NCBI GenBank assembly: GCA_004519485.1
Contig: CP038130.1
Span: 1,327,574-1,391,573, forward strand
DNA length: 64,000 nucleotides
From: Nannochloropsis oceanica
Taxonomy: Eukaryota > Sar > Eustigmatophyceae > Eustigmatales > Monodopsidaceae
Direction of reading: 5' to 3'
The notes beneath the pieces were generated by a model, which did no database searches, was not told the DNA's origin, and saw only the letters and a list, made by a program, of their open reading frames with translations. The position numbers were made by a program, and so were the translations under genes. Shown here one piece after another: positions 45,301 to 60,300 of the stretch (position 1 is the first letter of the stretch; the number at the start of each line of letters is the position of its first letter).

Positions 45301-48300
45301 CCAGTTCATGCATTGTCCCGTCAAAGTCGCCATCCATCTCCATTCCTTGCTCCTGCTCCTCCTGCCCCAACTTTTCCCCCTTCTCCTCCTTCTTCTTCTC
45401 CTCCCCCCCGTCCTCCACTTGCTCTTGTTCATTCTGCGTCCCTAACAACTGCTCCTCACTCTCTAATTCATCCGTCACATCCTTCTTTCCCTGCCCCTGC
45501 CCCATTCCCGTTCCCTCCACGTCATCCTCAAATGTCATCCCCGCCCCTCCTTCCTCCCCTTCCCCTCCTTCCCCACCTTCCTCCCCCCCCCCCCTCCTTC
45601 CCATCCCCACACAACCCCTGAGACAACAGGGATCTAAATACACGCAAACAGACATAGGTCAGCTTACACGTGCCTTTATTTCCCATTATTAGCTCCCCCA
45701 CCACCCGCCCCGCTCCCGCCAGTACCAACGACAGCAGTCGGTGCACATGCACAAGAGTGGGCACGTCGAGTTCCTCCTCCTCTTCCTCGCTTTTCCCAAG
45801 ATCGTCCAGGGAAGGAAGGAGGGCAGCATGCAATTTTTGCACCCGGGCGTGGAGTAGGCCCAATTTAAGCCCCTTGATTTCGGCCACGCCTTGCGTCAAT
45901 GCACCTAACAGCGTCTCCTCCCTTTCCTCCTCCTCTTCCCTCTCCTCCTCCTCCTCCTCCTCCTCATCCTTCTCCTTTTTGAGAGGAGAAGGGCGGTTAG
46001 CCGTCAGTCCCTGTACTGACAAGAGGCAAGCCTCAGCCACACCCTCCAACGCCATCTTCACATCCTCCCTCCCTCCCTTTCTCGTCCTCCCTCCCTCCCT
46101 CCCCCTCTTCACACGCCCAACCGCCGCCAATGCCGTCAGCACAGGCGCAAGCACCCGAGGCGGGGCGAGGGCAGTAAGGATCACCTGGCTGCTGCTCAGG
46201 TTTGCTGCTGCCTCAGCTGCGAGACGCACCCCTTCCTCCCTCAATACCTCCTCATGATAAGTGAGAATTGCGCTGGTCAAGGCCTGCCGCATCTCCACTG
46301 CCAGGGCCCGAAGGCGCTGCTCCCACGACAAGAACAAGGAGGGGAGAAGCGCAATTGAAGGAGACGAAGAGGAGGAGAAGGAAGAGACAGATGAAGTCTC
46401 CTCCTTTCTCGCTCCAGCTACGGTGGCTACCAGAACATGCACCTGCCCCAGTCCCTCCCCCGCTGCCTCCAAAAGCGCCGCCTGTCTCGTCAGCGCTATT
46501 CTCAGCCCACCTTGTGCCGGCAGCACCCTTCCTCCCTCCTCCTCTTCCTCTCCCCCCACCTTCCCCATCCATCCAACCGCCCTCTGGAGCTTCTCTACCC
46601 ATGAAACGACCTCGAAGAGCAGCGCTCGCTGCTGAGTGGCCATGGTGGAAAGACCCTCGGCAAGCCGGAGCATCGTTTGAGCTTGTGTCGGCGGGACGTC
46701 GCGGTGAGGAGGGCGGTTGAGGAGGTCAGCCCGGAGGCCGGTGAGTTCGAGCAGCCCCCGCATGTAGTACGTTTGGGCCTTGCTCCATCCAGTGTGGACC
46801 TTGGGCGAAAAGAGGAGGTGAGAGGGAGGGAGGGACGGAGGGGGGAGGAGGCCTTCAAGGACGAAGGGTGTGGGGGCGTGGGCGAGTGCGATGGGGTCAC
46901 GGAGGAGGCGAGCGGCAAGAGAGGTGCCTGTGGCACAGCCCTGTCGACGAAGCTCCTGCAGTAAGTCCAAAACGGCTTTTTGTTTCGCTGATTTGGTGGA
47001 TCCTCCCTTGGCCTTTCCCCCTTCCTTCCTTCCTTCTACTCCTTCTCCTCCTCCTTCTACTCTTGATCGTTGTTCCTGCTGCTGCAAGGCCCGCATGCGT
47101 GCGAAGACAGCGTGAGCAACCGCCTCGCTCTCGACCCAGAGTTTCATTCCTCCTCCCTGCCGGCAGGCATCAGGGGCATACACATGCCGCAGTAGCACCG
47201 TTGTCATCCGCGAGACCAGCTTTGGCAGCCGATTCAGGTAGGAGGAGGAGGATGGGATCGGGAGGGGGAGCTTGCTGAAAGCAGGAAGGGAGGAAGGAGC
47301 TGGCAGAGGGTGGCCCAGCCAGGTCACGTCGTCGTCCTCTTCTTCCTCCCATTGCCTTTCCATCAGCTGGCTCTCGCCCTTCTTTCCCTTCTTCCCCTTC
47401 CTCCCCTTCCTCCCCCGCAGTTTCCTCTCCTTTTCCATCAGCCCTTCCTGCACCATCTCCTCCTCCTCCTCCCCCTCCTTTTTCACAACCAACAGAGGAG
47501 ACGACGAGAGCTCCCCGTGCCCATGATCCTTCATCGCCTCCACCACCCCAAACACTTTCTTTAAAGCGGGGAGTTGGGTATTTTTTCCTCCCGGGCCATC
47601 CGTCCACCCCCCTTCACTCCTGCCCTCCTCCATCTCCTTCTCTAGCAGAGCTCCCACCGGTGCCTCTAACCCTAATCGATGCTCCCTCAACACCCTCACC
47701 AGGCGCTTGTGTGACTTGGTCGTGCTTTCCTTAAGGGCATGGTAAGTCTGATCGTCCCATCGACAAAGCTTCGCCTCCTCCTGCAGCTTCTTCTCTAGCG
47801 GCCCTCGTTTGGCCTTCAAGACTTCTCGAACGCGGGGCAACATTTGCTGGTAGTAATTCACCAACAGCGCCAACATCCTCCCAATCGACACTGCGTAGAC
47901 CGCCAGCCCTCCTTCCTCCCTCCCTCCCTCCTGCAATTCCCCTTGTTGAAATTGTCCCACGAACTCGAGGGCGAAGGCCCGAAGGAGGGAGAGACGCGCC
48001 TCGTACTCTCCCAAGGGACTTCCCCGCATAAGCAAGTCCAGAGCATCGAATAAGGCGCGAAGATCGGCCGTGATGGTAGGGGCAGAAGGGGGGAAAGAAG
48101 AAAGCTGCTGCTGCTGCTGCTGCTGCTGCTGGAGCTCATACAGCAACCACGACGACGAGGACGATATGGAAGGGGCAAAAGGAGGAGCAGTAGCTTCTGC
48201 TCCTCCTTCTTCCCTTTCCTTCTCTCCTCCCTCTCCCCCTCCCACTCCCAAAGCTTGCCGTGTCAACCGATGCAAGTGCAACCAATACCTCACCGCTTTA

Positions 48301-51300
48301 CTCGCCGCCTGCCTCTCCTGCAATGCCAGCAGGTCTGGCCATGTCTCCAACTCGATCTTTCTCCATCGAATCACAAGCGTAGCCACAGCAGCCATCTCTA
48401 CACTCAGACTCGCGGCCTTGCTCGCGTAGGCCTCCCATTCCTGCGCTGCTGCCAGGGCGGCTTCCAAAGCAAGGAGGAGGCGGGAGAGAGAGGAGCGCAC
48501 GCCAAGATGACGAACTTTATCAGCCGCTCGGGTTGCTTGCACCAAGCCGGCGTGTCCCGGCCACTGCTTTAAGAGGGAGCCGAGGCGTGTGAGAAGTGGA
48601 TGGAGGACAGGAAGGACTAAAGCAACCTCCGAAATGGGGGCGGGGTCGTGATGAAAGTCGTAAAGACGGCGACTTCCAATATTGGTGGTGCTGCCTTCCG
48701 CCTCTTCGACGAGGCCGGCCCGAAGCAAACCTTCCAACCCTAATCCCGCCTTGTCCTCCGCTTCTTCCTCCTCCTCTTTCATCCAGCTCTTGTTCACCAT
48801 TCTCTTCTTCTTCCTCCCATTGCGCAGCGTAGATGTAGCCACAAGAACCGATGGGACGGCAGCACCTAGACCCTCGACAGCAATGGACAGAGCAAGTAGA
48901 TGGGATCCCTCCAACGCATCATCCAGGCCCGGAGCGAGGACCAGTGCCCCCTGCCATCCACTCTCACCGCTGCTACTGCTTGGGGAGGCGGGGCCGTCAA
49001 GGTCTGCGGGCATAGTCAAGGTCGAGGCCAAGGAGTAGGAGAGACGGAAGGCCAGCCGTCGCATCACCGAGTGATACTGCACAAAACTGTTGCTGCTGAT
49101 GCTACTGCTGCTACCATCACCCACCGCCAGCCGAGACCACGCCCCAACAATGACCGAAACTTGCTCGTCTGTCAATCCCAAGGCACTACAACTGCTGCTA
49201 CTGCTGCCACTGATGCCACCATCCGCAGACCCAGCAAATCCACCCTCAGGCAGTTCCTCCCCCCCTTCCTCACCAGGGAAGAACCGCTGGAGCTCAGCAG
49301 CCTCTTCGCGGGCCACCGCTGCGATAGCTGCCGCATCTTCTCCTTCCCTCATCGCCTCCTCTTCCTCCCGCTGTCGAAAGATACTCTCCCTCTTGGCCCT
49401 TTCCTCCTTCGCCTTCTCCTCTGCAGCCACCCACGCCTCGCTCAACTGACTCAACAAAGCTTCAACTTCCGCACGGAGACGCGTGCGGACATCAGGAGCA
49501 TGCGTGGCGTGCCATTGCACTTCCAAGCGACAAAGACGGGCAATTAGGGCAGGAACATGTAGCTTGGCCGGAAGGGAGGAAGGAGCCAATGCACCCGCTA
49601 GGCAAGTTGTGTCATCGTTGTGCTCCTTCACCTCCTCGCTTACAACGGGGAAAGGGAACTGCGCTAAGGCTTGGACAGGGTGGTATGCCTCCCTCTCTGC
49701 ATTCCGTACAGATGCTGCCACCGTGGCGGCCGACATGGCCAGAGCAAGTCCATACCTCACATCCCCCAACGCTGCAAGCAAGGGGTTTAGCACATCAAGG
49801 TGGTAAGGATAACGCACCCGCAACCGCTGGATCAAGCTTCCGACTGCGGCTTGCCACGCTGCTACCTGTGCGTGTGCTCGGGCCAAAGCCTGGACACGTG
49901 CTGCCTTTCGTAGCGTGCTACTGCCACTGGCCTGCTTTCTTAGACCGCTGCTGCTGCTGTCGGCGGTGACAGCAAGTGCCTCAATCATCGCATTCAAGCG
50001 CGTCGGAGACATTAGCCCCTTCACCGCCTCCAGCATTTCCGCTCGCAATGACACAAATCTTCCCCCTCCCTCCTTTCCTTCCTCTCGCGGCCTCTGCACC
50101 GCCAGGAGTCCCAAACGCACGCTTTCCTCCCGAAGCTCCGCCATCTCCTGCTTCAACTCCTCTAGACGCCCTCCCCCCCCCTCTCCCCCCACAACTCCTC
50201 TCTCCAACCGTGCGCCCCATGAGCGAGCTGCAGTTTCAGTCTCCAAGACAATCAAACGTTCTTTCACAAGGGATTGCTTGGCTAGCGGTGCTTCTCCTGG
50301 ATCCACTGGCCGAGAAGGGACGAGCAGATGGAAACGAAGCAGGCCTAGACGTACCCACGCCAGACCCGCCAAGTGGAAAGAGAGAGGGACTGAAGACGAG
50401 GAAGAGGGAGAGGAGGAAGAATAAGGTGAGATGATAGCAGCCATGGCCCGAAGTGCGGGCTGCAGCAACGCGGTCGCGGCAGAGGCGAAACGATGATCCT
50501 TTGAGCGAGAGGACAGCAGGGCTATCTGCTCTAACCAAGCCTCGACGGAGGGTGAGTCCGAGGGAGGTCCTTGGAAGAGGAGACGATGGAGGGCTTGCCA
50601 ATCATCTGAGGCAAATGTCCCCTCAAACGCACCAATCATGTACAGCAATGCATGCTGAATGTGCCTCCCTTCCTCGTCGTCTATGTCGACCTTGCCTACT
50701 TCCCTCCCACCTCCCATCGCCACCGACTCTTCCTGCTTCTGCTCCTGCTGCACCTGCTCCATTTGTTGCTGTCTCACCAACGATAGCAACCTCACTGCCT
50801 CCTGAAGTTGCTGTTGGCGTTGTTTCCCTCCCTCCAGGGTTGTCAGACCCACCGAACCTCGATCTCCACCTCCTACCCGCAGCAGTGACCAAACAAGACG
50901 AGACACCGGCGCAGCCAGCACCCACGAGGGGTCAGATGGTCCCAAAGGAACGAGGGAGGGAGCGATAGGAAGGGGGAAGGAAGAGGGATTCTCTTCTTCC
51001 CCTGCAACCAGGCCCCAGTGGCCGTCCCGTCCTAGTCCCTGCCAGAGGGCGTGGTGGAGGTTGGTGCGGAGGGTGGGGAGGAGGGATGCAATCAAGTGCC
51101 CGAGTGGATGAAGCTCCAGAATAACGCCACCTGTTCTTGTTTCTCCGTCTCCTGTAAGTTCTGCTCCTCTCGCTGAAAAGTTGGCCTCCCAGAGCCAGAC
51201 AAGGGTTTGATAGGGGCGAAGATGAGAGACATCGCGGACTTGGTGTCGCACACACAGCTGCAACAACGCCCGCGCCTGCACCACAGCTCCACTCACCGTG

Positions 51301-54300
51301 GCCAGGACCATTTTGAACGTCTTACACGCAGCCTCGCCCGCCATCCCTTCCTTCATCCCCCCTTCCTTCTCCATCACAAGCATCAAGGCTTTTTCCAAGG
51401 CGTAAATGATCCTCATCTCCTGCTGAGCCGCCCAAGGGAGAAGCAGGCGTCCGAGCTGCACCTGCGCCCACGTCATAATCCTATCATTCTCCACCAACAA
51501 CACCATGTACCGTTTCTTCCGTCCTCCTTCTCCTCTCTCCCTCCCTTCCTCATTATTCACTTCATCGCCTTCCTCGTCGTCACTCTCATTGTCATCCCCT
51601 GCAGCAAGAGAGACATCAATACTCTTCTCATCTACCTCTTCCTTTGCTGCCGCACACAGCACCCGCACCCTCTCCTGAAACGACGCCGGCAAGCCCAAAA
51701 GCATCACCTCTGATGCGGACGAGAAGGGTGAAGAGTGGGAAGAAGCAAGGGAAGGACGGTATTCGTCCGTGAAGGCCCAATGCAAGGTACAGAGGGCTTG
51801 GAGCACTTCCTGTCGGACTGACTCGGGCACGGCCACGATAGGGCTGCCCTCGCGGAGGACCAGGTCGAAGGAGGGGGCGGAGGCGGAGGTGAGGGACTGG
51901 CCTAGAAGATGCAGAGCTCCCAGGGCTCTGGCTTGCTCCCCTTGGAAGCAGACGGCTGGATGTCCGCCGCGTTTCCACAATCGATCCTTCAGGCCAAGTA
52001 CACTGCCGCCACCACACGCACGTTCAATATCGTTCCTCACCCGCTCCAGAAGATGGAGGAGCTGTTGCTGTTGCTGTTGCTGTTGCTGCGAAGAAGAAAA
52101 ATGAGGAGGAGACACGGCCTCACGGACAGTCTTAGCAAAGCGGGGCCAGGAGGCCAAGAAACGCGGCCAGGGAAAAGGAGCCAGTTGCGGCAACGAGGAG
52201 GAGGAAGAGAAGGGAGGATTCGAAGGAGACAGTTTAAGTGCCACCACCCGATCCAATGCACCCCACATATCGTCACGTCGGCGCCATAGTAACTTCATCT
52301 GCTTCTGCTGCTGCACCGTTTTGTCCTGTCTCTCGTCCTCACTCGTTTCTACCCTTTCCTCTTCCGCCAATGACATTTCTACCATCACGCTGTCAAAAGC
52401 TTGGAAGAGGGTGGGCAAGTGTGGCAACATCGGGTAAGCTTCCAAACCTCCCGGCAAAAGCTCTTCAGCCGCTGCCACAGCTGCTCCTCCTCCTGCTCTT
52501 CTCTCTTCCCCTTGCCCTGCAGCTGCAGTTGCTGCCGCTCCCATCAAAATAGCCACCTCCATCCAGGTCAAATCCTGCCGGTGCTGTAACTGGCCTCGCT
52601 GACAAGTGTAGAACCCAAACGCTTCCGCTTCCCGTACGCGCTGGGGCAGGCGAGCCAGAGTCCCTACGCGCGCTGCTGCTGCTGTCGCCTGGAATATACG
52701 CCATTCCCTCCTGTTTTCCTTTCCTCCCTCCCTTCTTCCCCCCGTGACGATGAGATGGGCTTCCCACAGCTCCTCCATTTCTCGGTGGTCCAATGGCCAT
52801 TCCAATACAGAAAAAGGGCTGGAAGAAGACGATAATGATGAGGCAAGCGCCAGGCCGAGCTGTAGGGCCTTGGCCACCATGGGACAAGATCGAAGAATAT
52901 CCGTTGCATGACCGAGAGCAAGAGACACCTGATGGCCGTGAGAGAGAGGAACAATCGCACCAGACCCCAGTCCAGAGGGAGGGAGAGACGCGCTGTCGAA
53001 GGAGCGGAGGAGGGCTTGCAGTGCCTCCACTCGCGGAGTTAGACGCGTGGCAACCGGACAGGCACGCCGAAGCACTCGCAGGCAAAGTTCCAGCAATAAA
53101 CAAATGCCATTGGGGATACTGGTAGCACAAGAGAGAAAACACGGGACATTGCTGCCTTCCCTCCTTCCCTGCTTCTCCTGGCCCTCTCGTAGCTTTCCAA
53201 GTTCCAAACTTAAGCAAATGCGGCGAGCTACGTCTGTCCCGTCTTTATCATCATTACTGCTCTTCAATGGGAAGAGGAGGGGGAGTAGCAGTTCCTTCAA
53301 AGCCACTAGTAGATGCAGATCACGCGTCATTGTCCCTGCCTCGGCGTCTACAAAGGTTAAGCAAATGCTGTTACTACTGCCGCTGTTGCCGCTGCTGCTA
53401 CTACTAACGATGTTGCTGATACCATGATTAGGTCTGCTTATACAACAGTTCTCATCAAGCAAACGCATCCAAGCCGCGCTTGAGTCGTAAAAGAGAGATA
53501 ATGGGATGTGAGGAGGGAAAAGGCCACTATACGTCCGGGTATGGGCCTCAGTCAGCGCCTCGCTCCGGACATGCCCCTGCTCTAGCAGACAGCCCGTCAC
53601 CTCCCCCCATCGCAACAGTGCACCTTGGTGTCGCCATAACGCGGTCGAATCTTCCACGCCGGCAAAATTATTAAAGGTGGCTGCTGCTGCTGCTGCTGAT
53701 GCTGCCTCCTTTCCCCTAGTTTTCCCTTTCTTTCCTTCCTTCCGCTGCACCAGCTCCATCAGCGCCGCATGCGCTTCCACCATCCCCGCCGCCAAAATCA
53801 AACCTCCCTCTTTCCCTTCTCCCCGTCCCAAAACCCGTGCTACCGCCAGAGTCAGTGGCCCAGCCAGCGCCATCCTTCTGTCCCCTTCTCCCTCCTCCCC
53901 TCCCTCCTCATCTCCCTCCATCACTGCTACCTCCACGCATCGGTTCCTCATCGCCCTGGAGACCTCCCCCACTGCCGGGTCCATAGACAAAAACAATCGA
54001 AAATTCGGATGGGGGCGCAACACACGCGGGGAGGGCGGGAGGGAGGAAGGGTTGGAGGGAGAAGAGTTGGTGCCTGCTTCGCTGAGTAGCAGCGAGCCAT
54101 TGGGTTCAAGAAGGGCATTTAGACGGTCGAGGACGGAGGCGGGGCAGAGGTTGGCGTTGCTGAGGAGGAGCCAGTGGCCGCGCTCGAGGGCATTGACAAG
54201 GGGGCCATCAACCCAGACAAAGCGGCCTTTGAGTTGCTTCAAGGAAGAGGAGAAAGAGTAGGAAGGGGAGAAGGAGGGGAAGGGCGGAATGTGCTGTTGG

Positions 54301-57300
54301 AGGTGGCGGAGCTCCGAGCAGAAGGAGGAGGAAGACGAAGAGGTCGTGGAGGGGAGAGCAGCGATGGCTCGTTCCAAGGCCATCAACAAAGATCGCTGTG
54401 TTTTCTCCACCTCCTCCATTACCGATGTACTACTACCGCCACTGCTCCTCCCAGCCGTCGCCGATCCTGTAGCTGTCGTAGCCGCCCATACTGCCGACTC
54501 TAGTCCACTCAACGCCTCAACAATGGCTGCAAGATACATCCCTCCCTCCGCGCCTTCCCTCGCGGCCTTTGCTAAAGCCAGTAGCAAGGTTCTGGTCACC
54601 CCCATCCGAAGAGATGCCACGCGCCGTCTCCACGCCTCCCACTCCTGGCTCTGGTCCTTCTGCTCAAATGAACCCAGCAATTCCGAAACGTCCGTCGCTG
54701 GCGTCAGCGGCAGCTCTTCTAACACCACCCCTCCCTTCCTCCCGCCCTCGCGCCCTCCTAGGAGCTTCGCCAGCGCACGCACCATTTGAGCACTGCTATT
54801 CGGTAGTTGACTGCTGCTGCTGCTGCTGCCGTCGCCGCCACCTGCACTCACCAGCAGGCAGGGCCACGCCTGACGCACGCAGCGAGCGACAGATAATAGG
54901 GGTCGCCAGAGGTGAGGAGTAGAAAGAAGGAAAGCGAGGGAAGAGCGGCATTCTAGGTCGTTCAACGCGCCGGTAGGGGCACGAGGAAGGAGGATGGGGC
55001 CAATGCGCAGGAAAGAGGGGGAGAGGATAATCTCGGGAGGAGGGGGGGGGGAGGAGGGAGGGAGGGAGGAGAGGAGGCCATGGGCAACCATAACCTCTCG
55101 TAAGGTCTGTCGCATGAACATTCGGTCCTTCGAGTCGCGCATTCGCGCCGCATAAATCGTCTCCATCGTCCCTAAGACGTGTGCATACGCTTTCTCTCCC
55201 TCCTTTCGAAGATCCACCCCTCGCTCTGTCTCTGCCAGCTCAGTCCATCGAAAGATGTCACGAAGGTTGAATTCCCAAGGCCCGCCCTTCCTCCCATACA
55301 GCCCCCGTCCCACAACCTCCTCCGACACCCGCTGGTTAAACGCCACCATTGCCCTAACCAAGCCCTCCTTCCTTCCTTTTTCCTCCTCGTCTTGACGCAC
55401 CACCTCCATCTCATCCTCCTCTCCCTTTTCCTCTCCCTCCCTCGTCTTTGCCGCAGAAATCAACCTTAAATCCTCCTCTCTCAGTGGATCCACCACAACC
55501 TTTGTAAATCGATTCAAAAAACTCTGTGGGAGACCTTTCCTCCCTCCTCCTTGTCCCAGAGGATTCTGAGCCGCGAATACCCGGAAACCAGGGGCACACG
55601 GAAACGACCGCCCGAGTTCCGGTAGGTACACTTCGTGTCGGTGGTCGAGGAGAGAGTTCAAGCCCTCAAGCACTGCCTGCGTGGCCAGGTTAAGCTCATC
55701 CAATAACACCCATTTTCCTTCCTGCAACGCCGCGAGCAACGGTCCGTCTTGCCACGCAAATGCAGGCCCGCTATCCTCTCCCTCCTCCTCCACCACCAGG
55801 TGTTTCTCCTCGTCTTCCCTCTCTTCCCCTTCCGTCCCTGAAGAAGACGAAGAGGAAGCAACTGGGAGATCGGCCCCCAACAGATCACTCAGGTCCGTCT
55901 GTTCGCTCAAATTGATTCTGGTTAAGGCGTATCCACTGGCTCGAGCCAGCGCTTCCACCAACGTCGACTTCCCCACCCCCGGCGACCCTTCCAAAAGAAT
56001 AGGACGGGGCATCTGCAGCGCACGCAGGACCCGTAGGAGATTGCTAGCCGTGGTGGGAGCATTAAGGACGAAATGCGGATCGATATGCGGGAGGGGCCCG
56101 CGGGGGATAAGAAAACAGTTCATGCCAAACGTATGGGGGTTGGAAATATGGAGGGAGGGAGGGAAGTCACGGGCGAGGGAAGCCCAGGCTTGTAGCGCGG
56201 CGGCGTGGTGGGAAGGGGAGGGGAGGAGGGTGAGGAGGTGCTGACGTGCACGGGAGCGGAAGGCATCGATTGATGAGGAGGAGGTGGAAGAGGATGCCCC
56301 TAGACCAAGACCGTCCAGGAAGACAAGCTCCGCACCGTGGACGAAGGCCTCCGGGAGAGACATGATTGCAGGCTGATAACCCTCATTCTTTTTGTTGCTG
56401 CTGCTAGCATTTGGCATGCTAATGCTGCTGTCGCTGCTTCCAATATTATTCTTTCTCCTCCCTTTCCGGGTCCTCGTCGTCGGCATTGTTGCTGCAGCTT
56501 CTTCTTGCCTCTCCAACGTTGCTGTTGCTGCTGCTGCTGCTGGCAGTACTGCTGCACTTGTCGTGGTCATGCTGACCACAAATCCCGCCCACGTCAACAA
56601 ATCCCGGAGCGAGATCGCGGGCGCCGCTAATGCTCCCCCTCCCATCATTCCTGCCCCCCTCCCTTCTCCCTTCCTCAACCAATCCACAAAGTCTAGCATC
56701 GGATTCGCCAGCGACGCCAAGCCCAGGGAGGGAGGGAGGGAGGGAGGGCTCAGCACTGACAAGACCACGGCTGAGACGTCTTCTCTCGCCCGAAGAGGAG
56801 GGACCCAAATCTCAGTAAAACGTGAGCGCAAGGCCGGCGATAGCTCCCTTTTCCCATAATCGCCCCCCGGATTCATGGTCGCCAACAGCCGAAATCCCGG
56901 TGCGGCGACCAAGTGCGAACCATCCTCCCCGCTCTCTTCCCCTCCCTCCTTCCCCCCTCCCTTCTCTGCCAATGTCAAGGATCGGCCCGGCTCCAAAACG
57001 GAATTGAGACGTTCGAGCACTGCGTCTTCGGCAAGGGAGATCTCGTCCAAAAGTATCACGTGCCCCTCTTTCATGGCTGTTACCAAAGGGCCATCAACCC
57101 ACTCAAACAATGTGGAGGACAGTTTTTGGGAAAGTGCAATGGCAGCGTGGCCGAGGGAGGAGAGGAGGGCGAGGGAGGCAGCATGCGATGAAGAAGGAAG
57201 AGATGAAGGAGAAGGAAGAGGGGGTGATGAGAAAGGGAGGCCGTGGGTAGCAGCATTTGAAATGGCGCGCTTGCGCTTTCGTGTGCGGGAGGAGGAGGTC

Positions 57301-60300
57301 GAGGATGGGGAGGAGGTCGAGGATGGGATGGTGGTAGAGATAGCGGTGGGGGTCTGAGGCTGATTATCTTCTGGCCCTTCCCCTTCTTCCGCTCCGTCTT
57401 CCATCCCTTCCTCCATTCCTTCGTCTTCTCTTTCTTGACGCTTGGCCGCCACAGCCAAGACCGCTTCCAACCATGCCTGAACCGCTCGCGGTTTCTCCGG
57501 GTCAGGCAACACGGGCAAGACCATGTCTTGCCCCTCATTTCCTCCCTCCCTCAGTACCTCTACCATCTTCTTCATCTTCCCCTTGATGTCCTCCCGTATC
57601 ACTCCCCGGCCCCTCAACGGCCGCAGGGATCCAAGCAAATCGGCTGTTTCAGTGTTGGCATGACACCCCACCGCATGCAAAGGCGACTGCCTCAAACGAG
57701 CAAACACCTCACACACTGCTGTCTTGCCAGCCCCCGTCTCTCCCACGAGTAAAACAGGCTCTTCATGTGCCACACACCTCCCCACCAACTTGAGAAGTCG
57801 AGCAAGAGAGGGAGTCATCGCCATGCCTGTCATGGCTTGTCGGACCACTTCCTCCCTCCTGCCCTCCGACGCTTCCTCCCCCACGCCCTCCACGTAGGGA
57901 GCCAACCAAGCCCCGATAGCCGCAGGGTCCGCCGTGAAGGACGAAGACGAGGACGAGGACGAGAAAGCGAGGGACGACTGGGAAGAAGGCAAAAAAAGTG
58001 TCGCCGGATCCAATGTAACCTTACATGCCGCTTCCAACACAAGCCTGACCTCTTCCTTCTCCTCCTCCCTCCGCAGTCGCTCACCCAAGAGCATGAACCC
58101 CTCCTCGGCAATTTCCTGTCTGTTGCTCGGCTTCCTGCTCGCCCATCGCAACAAGTCTCTTGGCGTCACAAAACCTTCCCTCCCCGCAAACACCCCCGAC
58201 CGCGTTCTCTTGCCCTGCAGCGCCGCCATTACCCCCACAAGCATTCGGCAGTGGGAAGGAGCCATCCCTATCCTCTCGTGCAGGATCTGCTCCATCTCCG
58301 GCGTAGGGATCGCGCCGAGATCTATCTCCAAAAACCGGTTCCGAAACGCCCGAGACAAGGGTTTCCGGCCACCATACGCCCCTCCGGGTGGGTTCTGCGT
58401 GGCGAAAAGTCGAAAGGCAGGGTGAGGAACAACCACCTCCTGCGTCTCCGGCACGAGTAGCTCCCGATTGTCGTCCAAAAGGCGATTCAACCCTTCCAAC
58501 ACTTCTGGAGGGGCGAGATTGAGCTCATCGAGGATTAGCCAAGCGCCCTCCCTCAGTGCTTTGACCAGCAGCCCATCCCGGTACTTGAGCTGGCCTGTCT
58601 CGGGGTCAGTGCCATAGCTGCCCGTGTATTCGCTCACGTCCGTGTGCTCGTGGTTGTTTATCCTCACGCAGACATGCCCCGTCCTTCCCGCCAGGTACTC
58701 CACCAGCGTCGTTTTCCCCGCGCTCGTCGGCCCCTGGAGAAGAATGGGCGCGCCCTGCCCTCCTGCCACTGCGCGCGCGAGGGCACGGAGAGCTAACTGC
58801 GCTGAGGGGGTAGGGACAAAGCGCTTGGTGCCGCGTCCTCCTCCCCCCTCTTCCTTACTCCAGTCCCGGAGAGGGAGGGGGCCGGAGGGGAGCCAGAAAG
58901 GGCCGGAGACGAGTACCCAGGAAGAAGACGAGGAGGAGGAAGAGGAGGGATGTCGACGGCTTGGTTGCTCGAGCTCCTTGTCAGAAAGGCCGGGAAGGGC
59001 CCTGTGAGAGGTGGCAGAAGAGGAGGAGAGGATAGACGAGGAGAGGGCAGCGAGGAGCTCCCGACGGAGGACGGGTCGACACGCTTCTTGCAGCTGTGTC
59101 TCAAAGGCCAATGCAAATCCTTCCAGTAACGCCCGCAATGGTGGGAAGTGCTGCGGCGCTGCTGTTAACGCCCGTGCCGCCGCCAGGGCTCGGGTGAGGG
59201 TCCGAAGGGAGTACCGAGGCCGTTGCCCCGCCCCATCTACAAGCACCGTCTCTGCTAGCGTCCGACATCTTAAATAGAGCTTGACAAGATCGCTTGGGTC
59301 AATCCACCCTCCTCCTCCTTCTCCCCCCTCTCCCCACGCCTGCCGGACCACCGCCCTCAGGTCTTGGGGATCGGTCAACTCACTCACTTCCACCTCGGTG
59401 AAACGGGCGCGGAGTGAGGGAGGGAGCTCCTTCTTCCCCGCATCATTAGCAGGGTTCATGGCTGCAAACAACCGGAAATTCGGGTGACGAGGCACAGGGG
59501 CCACGTCTCCCTTCTCCGTCAGTACCAGAGAACCTCCTCCTCCCCCCCCACCCTCGCTTCCTCCCTCCCTTCCACCCTCGTGGTCGAGGAGGGGAGTAAG
59601 GCGTTGCAGGACCTCGGCAGAGGCAAGGTTGATCTCGTCGAGCAGCACCCAGTGGCCTTCCCTTACAGCCTTGACCAGCAGCCCCTCAACGAACTCAAAT
59701 GCCATCATCATCGAGGACGAGGACGAGGACGAGGAGGACGACGCCGACACCCGCCGGTCAAAACGATGAACAGCCACGGCCAGATTTGCCCATCGAGCCC
59801 GTAGGTTCTCTCCCTCCCCCCCTCCCTCTTTTTCTCCCTCCTCCCCCTCCATTTCCTCTTTCTTCAATTTTTCCTCCGCCGAAGCCAACGCCCGTTTCAT
59901 CCCCTCCGCGAGCCTCTTCCACTTCTGTCCTTGCACGGCCATGGCCAGGGCATCCAGGAACCTCGCGTTCTTCTTCCGTGAAAATAAAGCCTCAAACGCA
60001 GGTAACAATTCAGTGTACAGTCGTCGAGCCGCCTGTGCGAGCTCCACCGGCCGAAAGCCTCCTACCAAATCCGCACCGTCGCTTTGTAAAGAGAGGTTCT
60101 GGACGACAAGGGTCTGCCCCGTCTCTCGCGCCAAGGCCTGGATCATGGTTGTTTTCCCACAGCCTGTCTCTCCTATGAGAAGGACGGGTTCATGGGCCCC
60201 CGCAGCCACCGCGACCCGTTCGAGGGCGCGCAATGCGTGATTTGTCCAGACGAAAGAGGAGGAGGAGGAGGAGGAGGAGGAGGAAAAGGAAGAGATTGAA

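Noticed and set aside
45602-45650. Short intron (GTGTAAG...CTCAG or GTAAGC...TTTAG) to explain the MDN1 frame switch
   Set aside because: It would remove KLTYVCLRVFRSLLSQGLC, which fits the Midasin family, and would be only about 34-52 bases long. A length change in the 12-G run is simpler.
43428-45692. Long Ser/Pro-rich plus-strand frames of 295 and 330 codons
   Set aside because: They are the antisense of the Glu/Asp-rich region of Midasin (GAG/GAA read as CTC/TTC).
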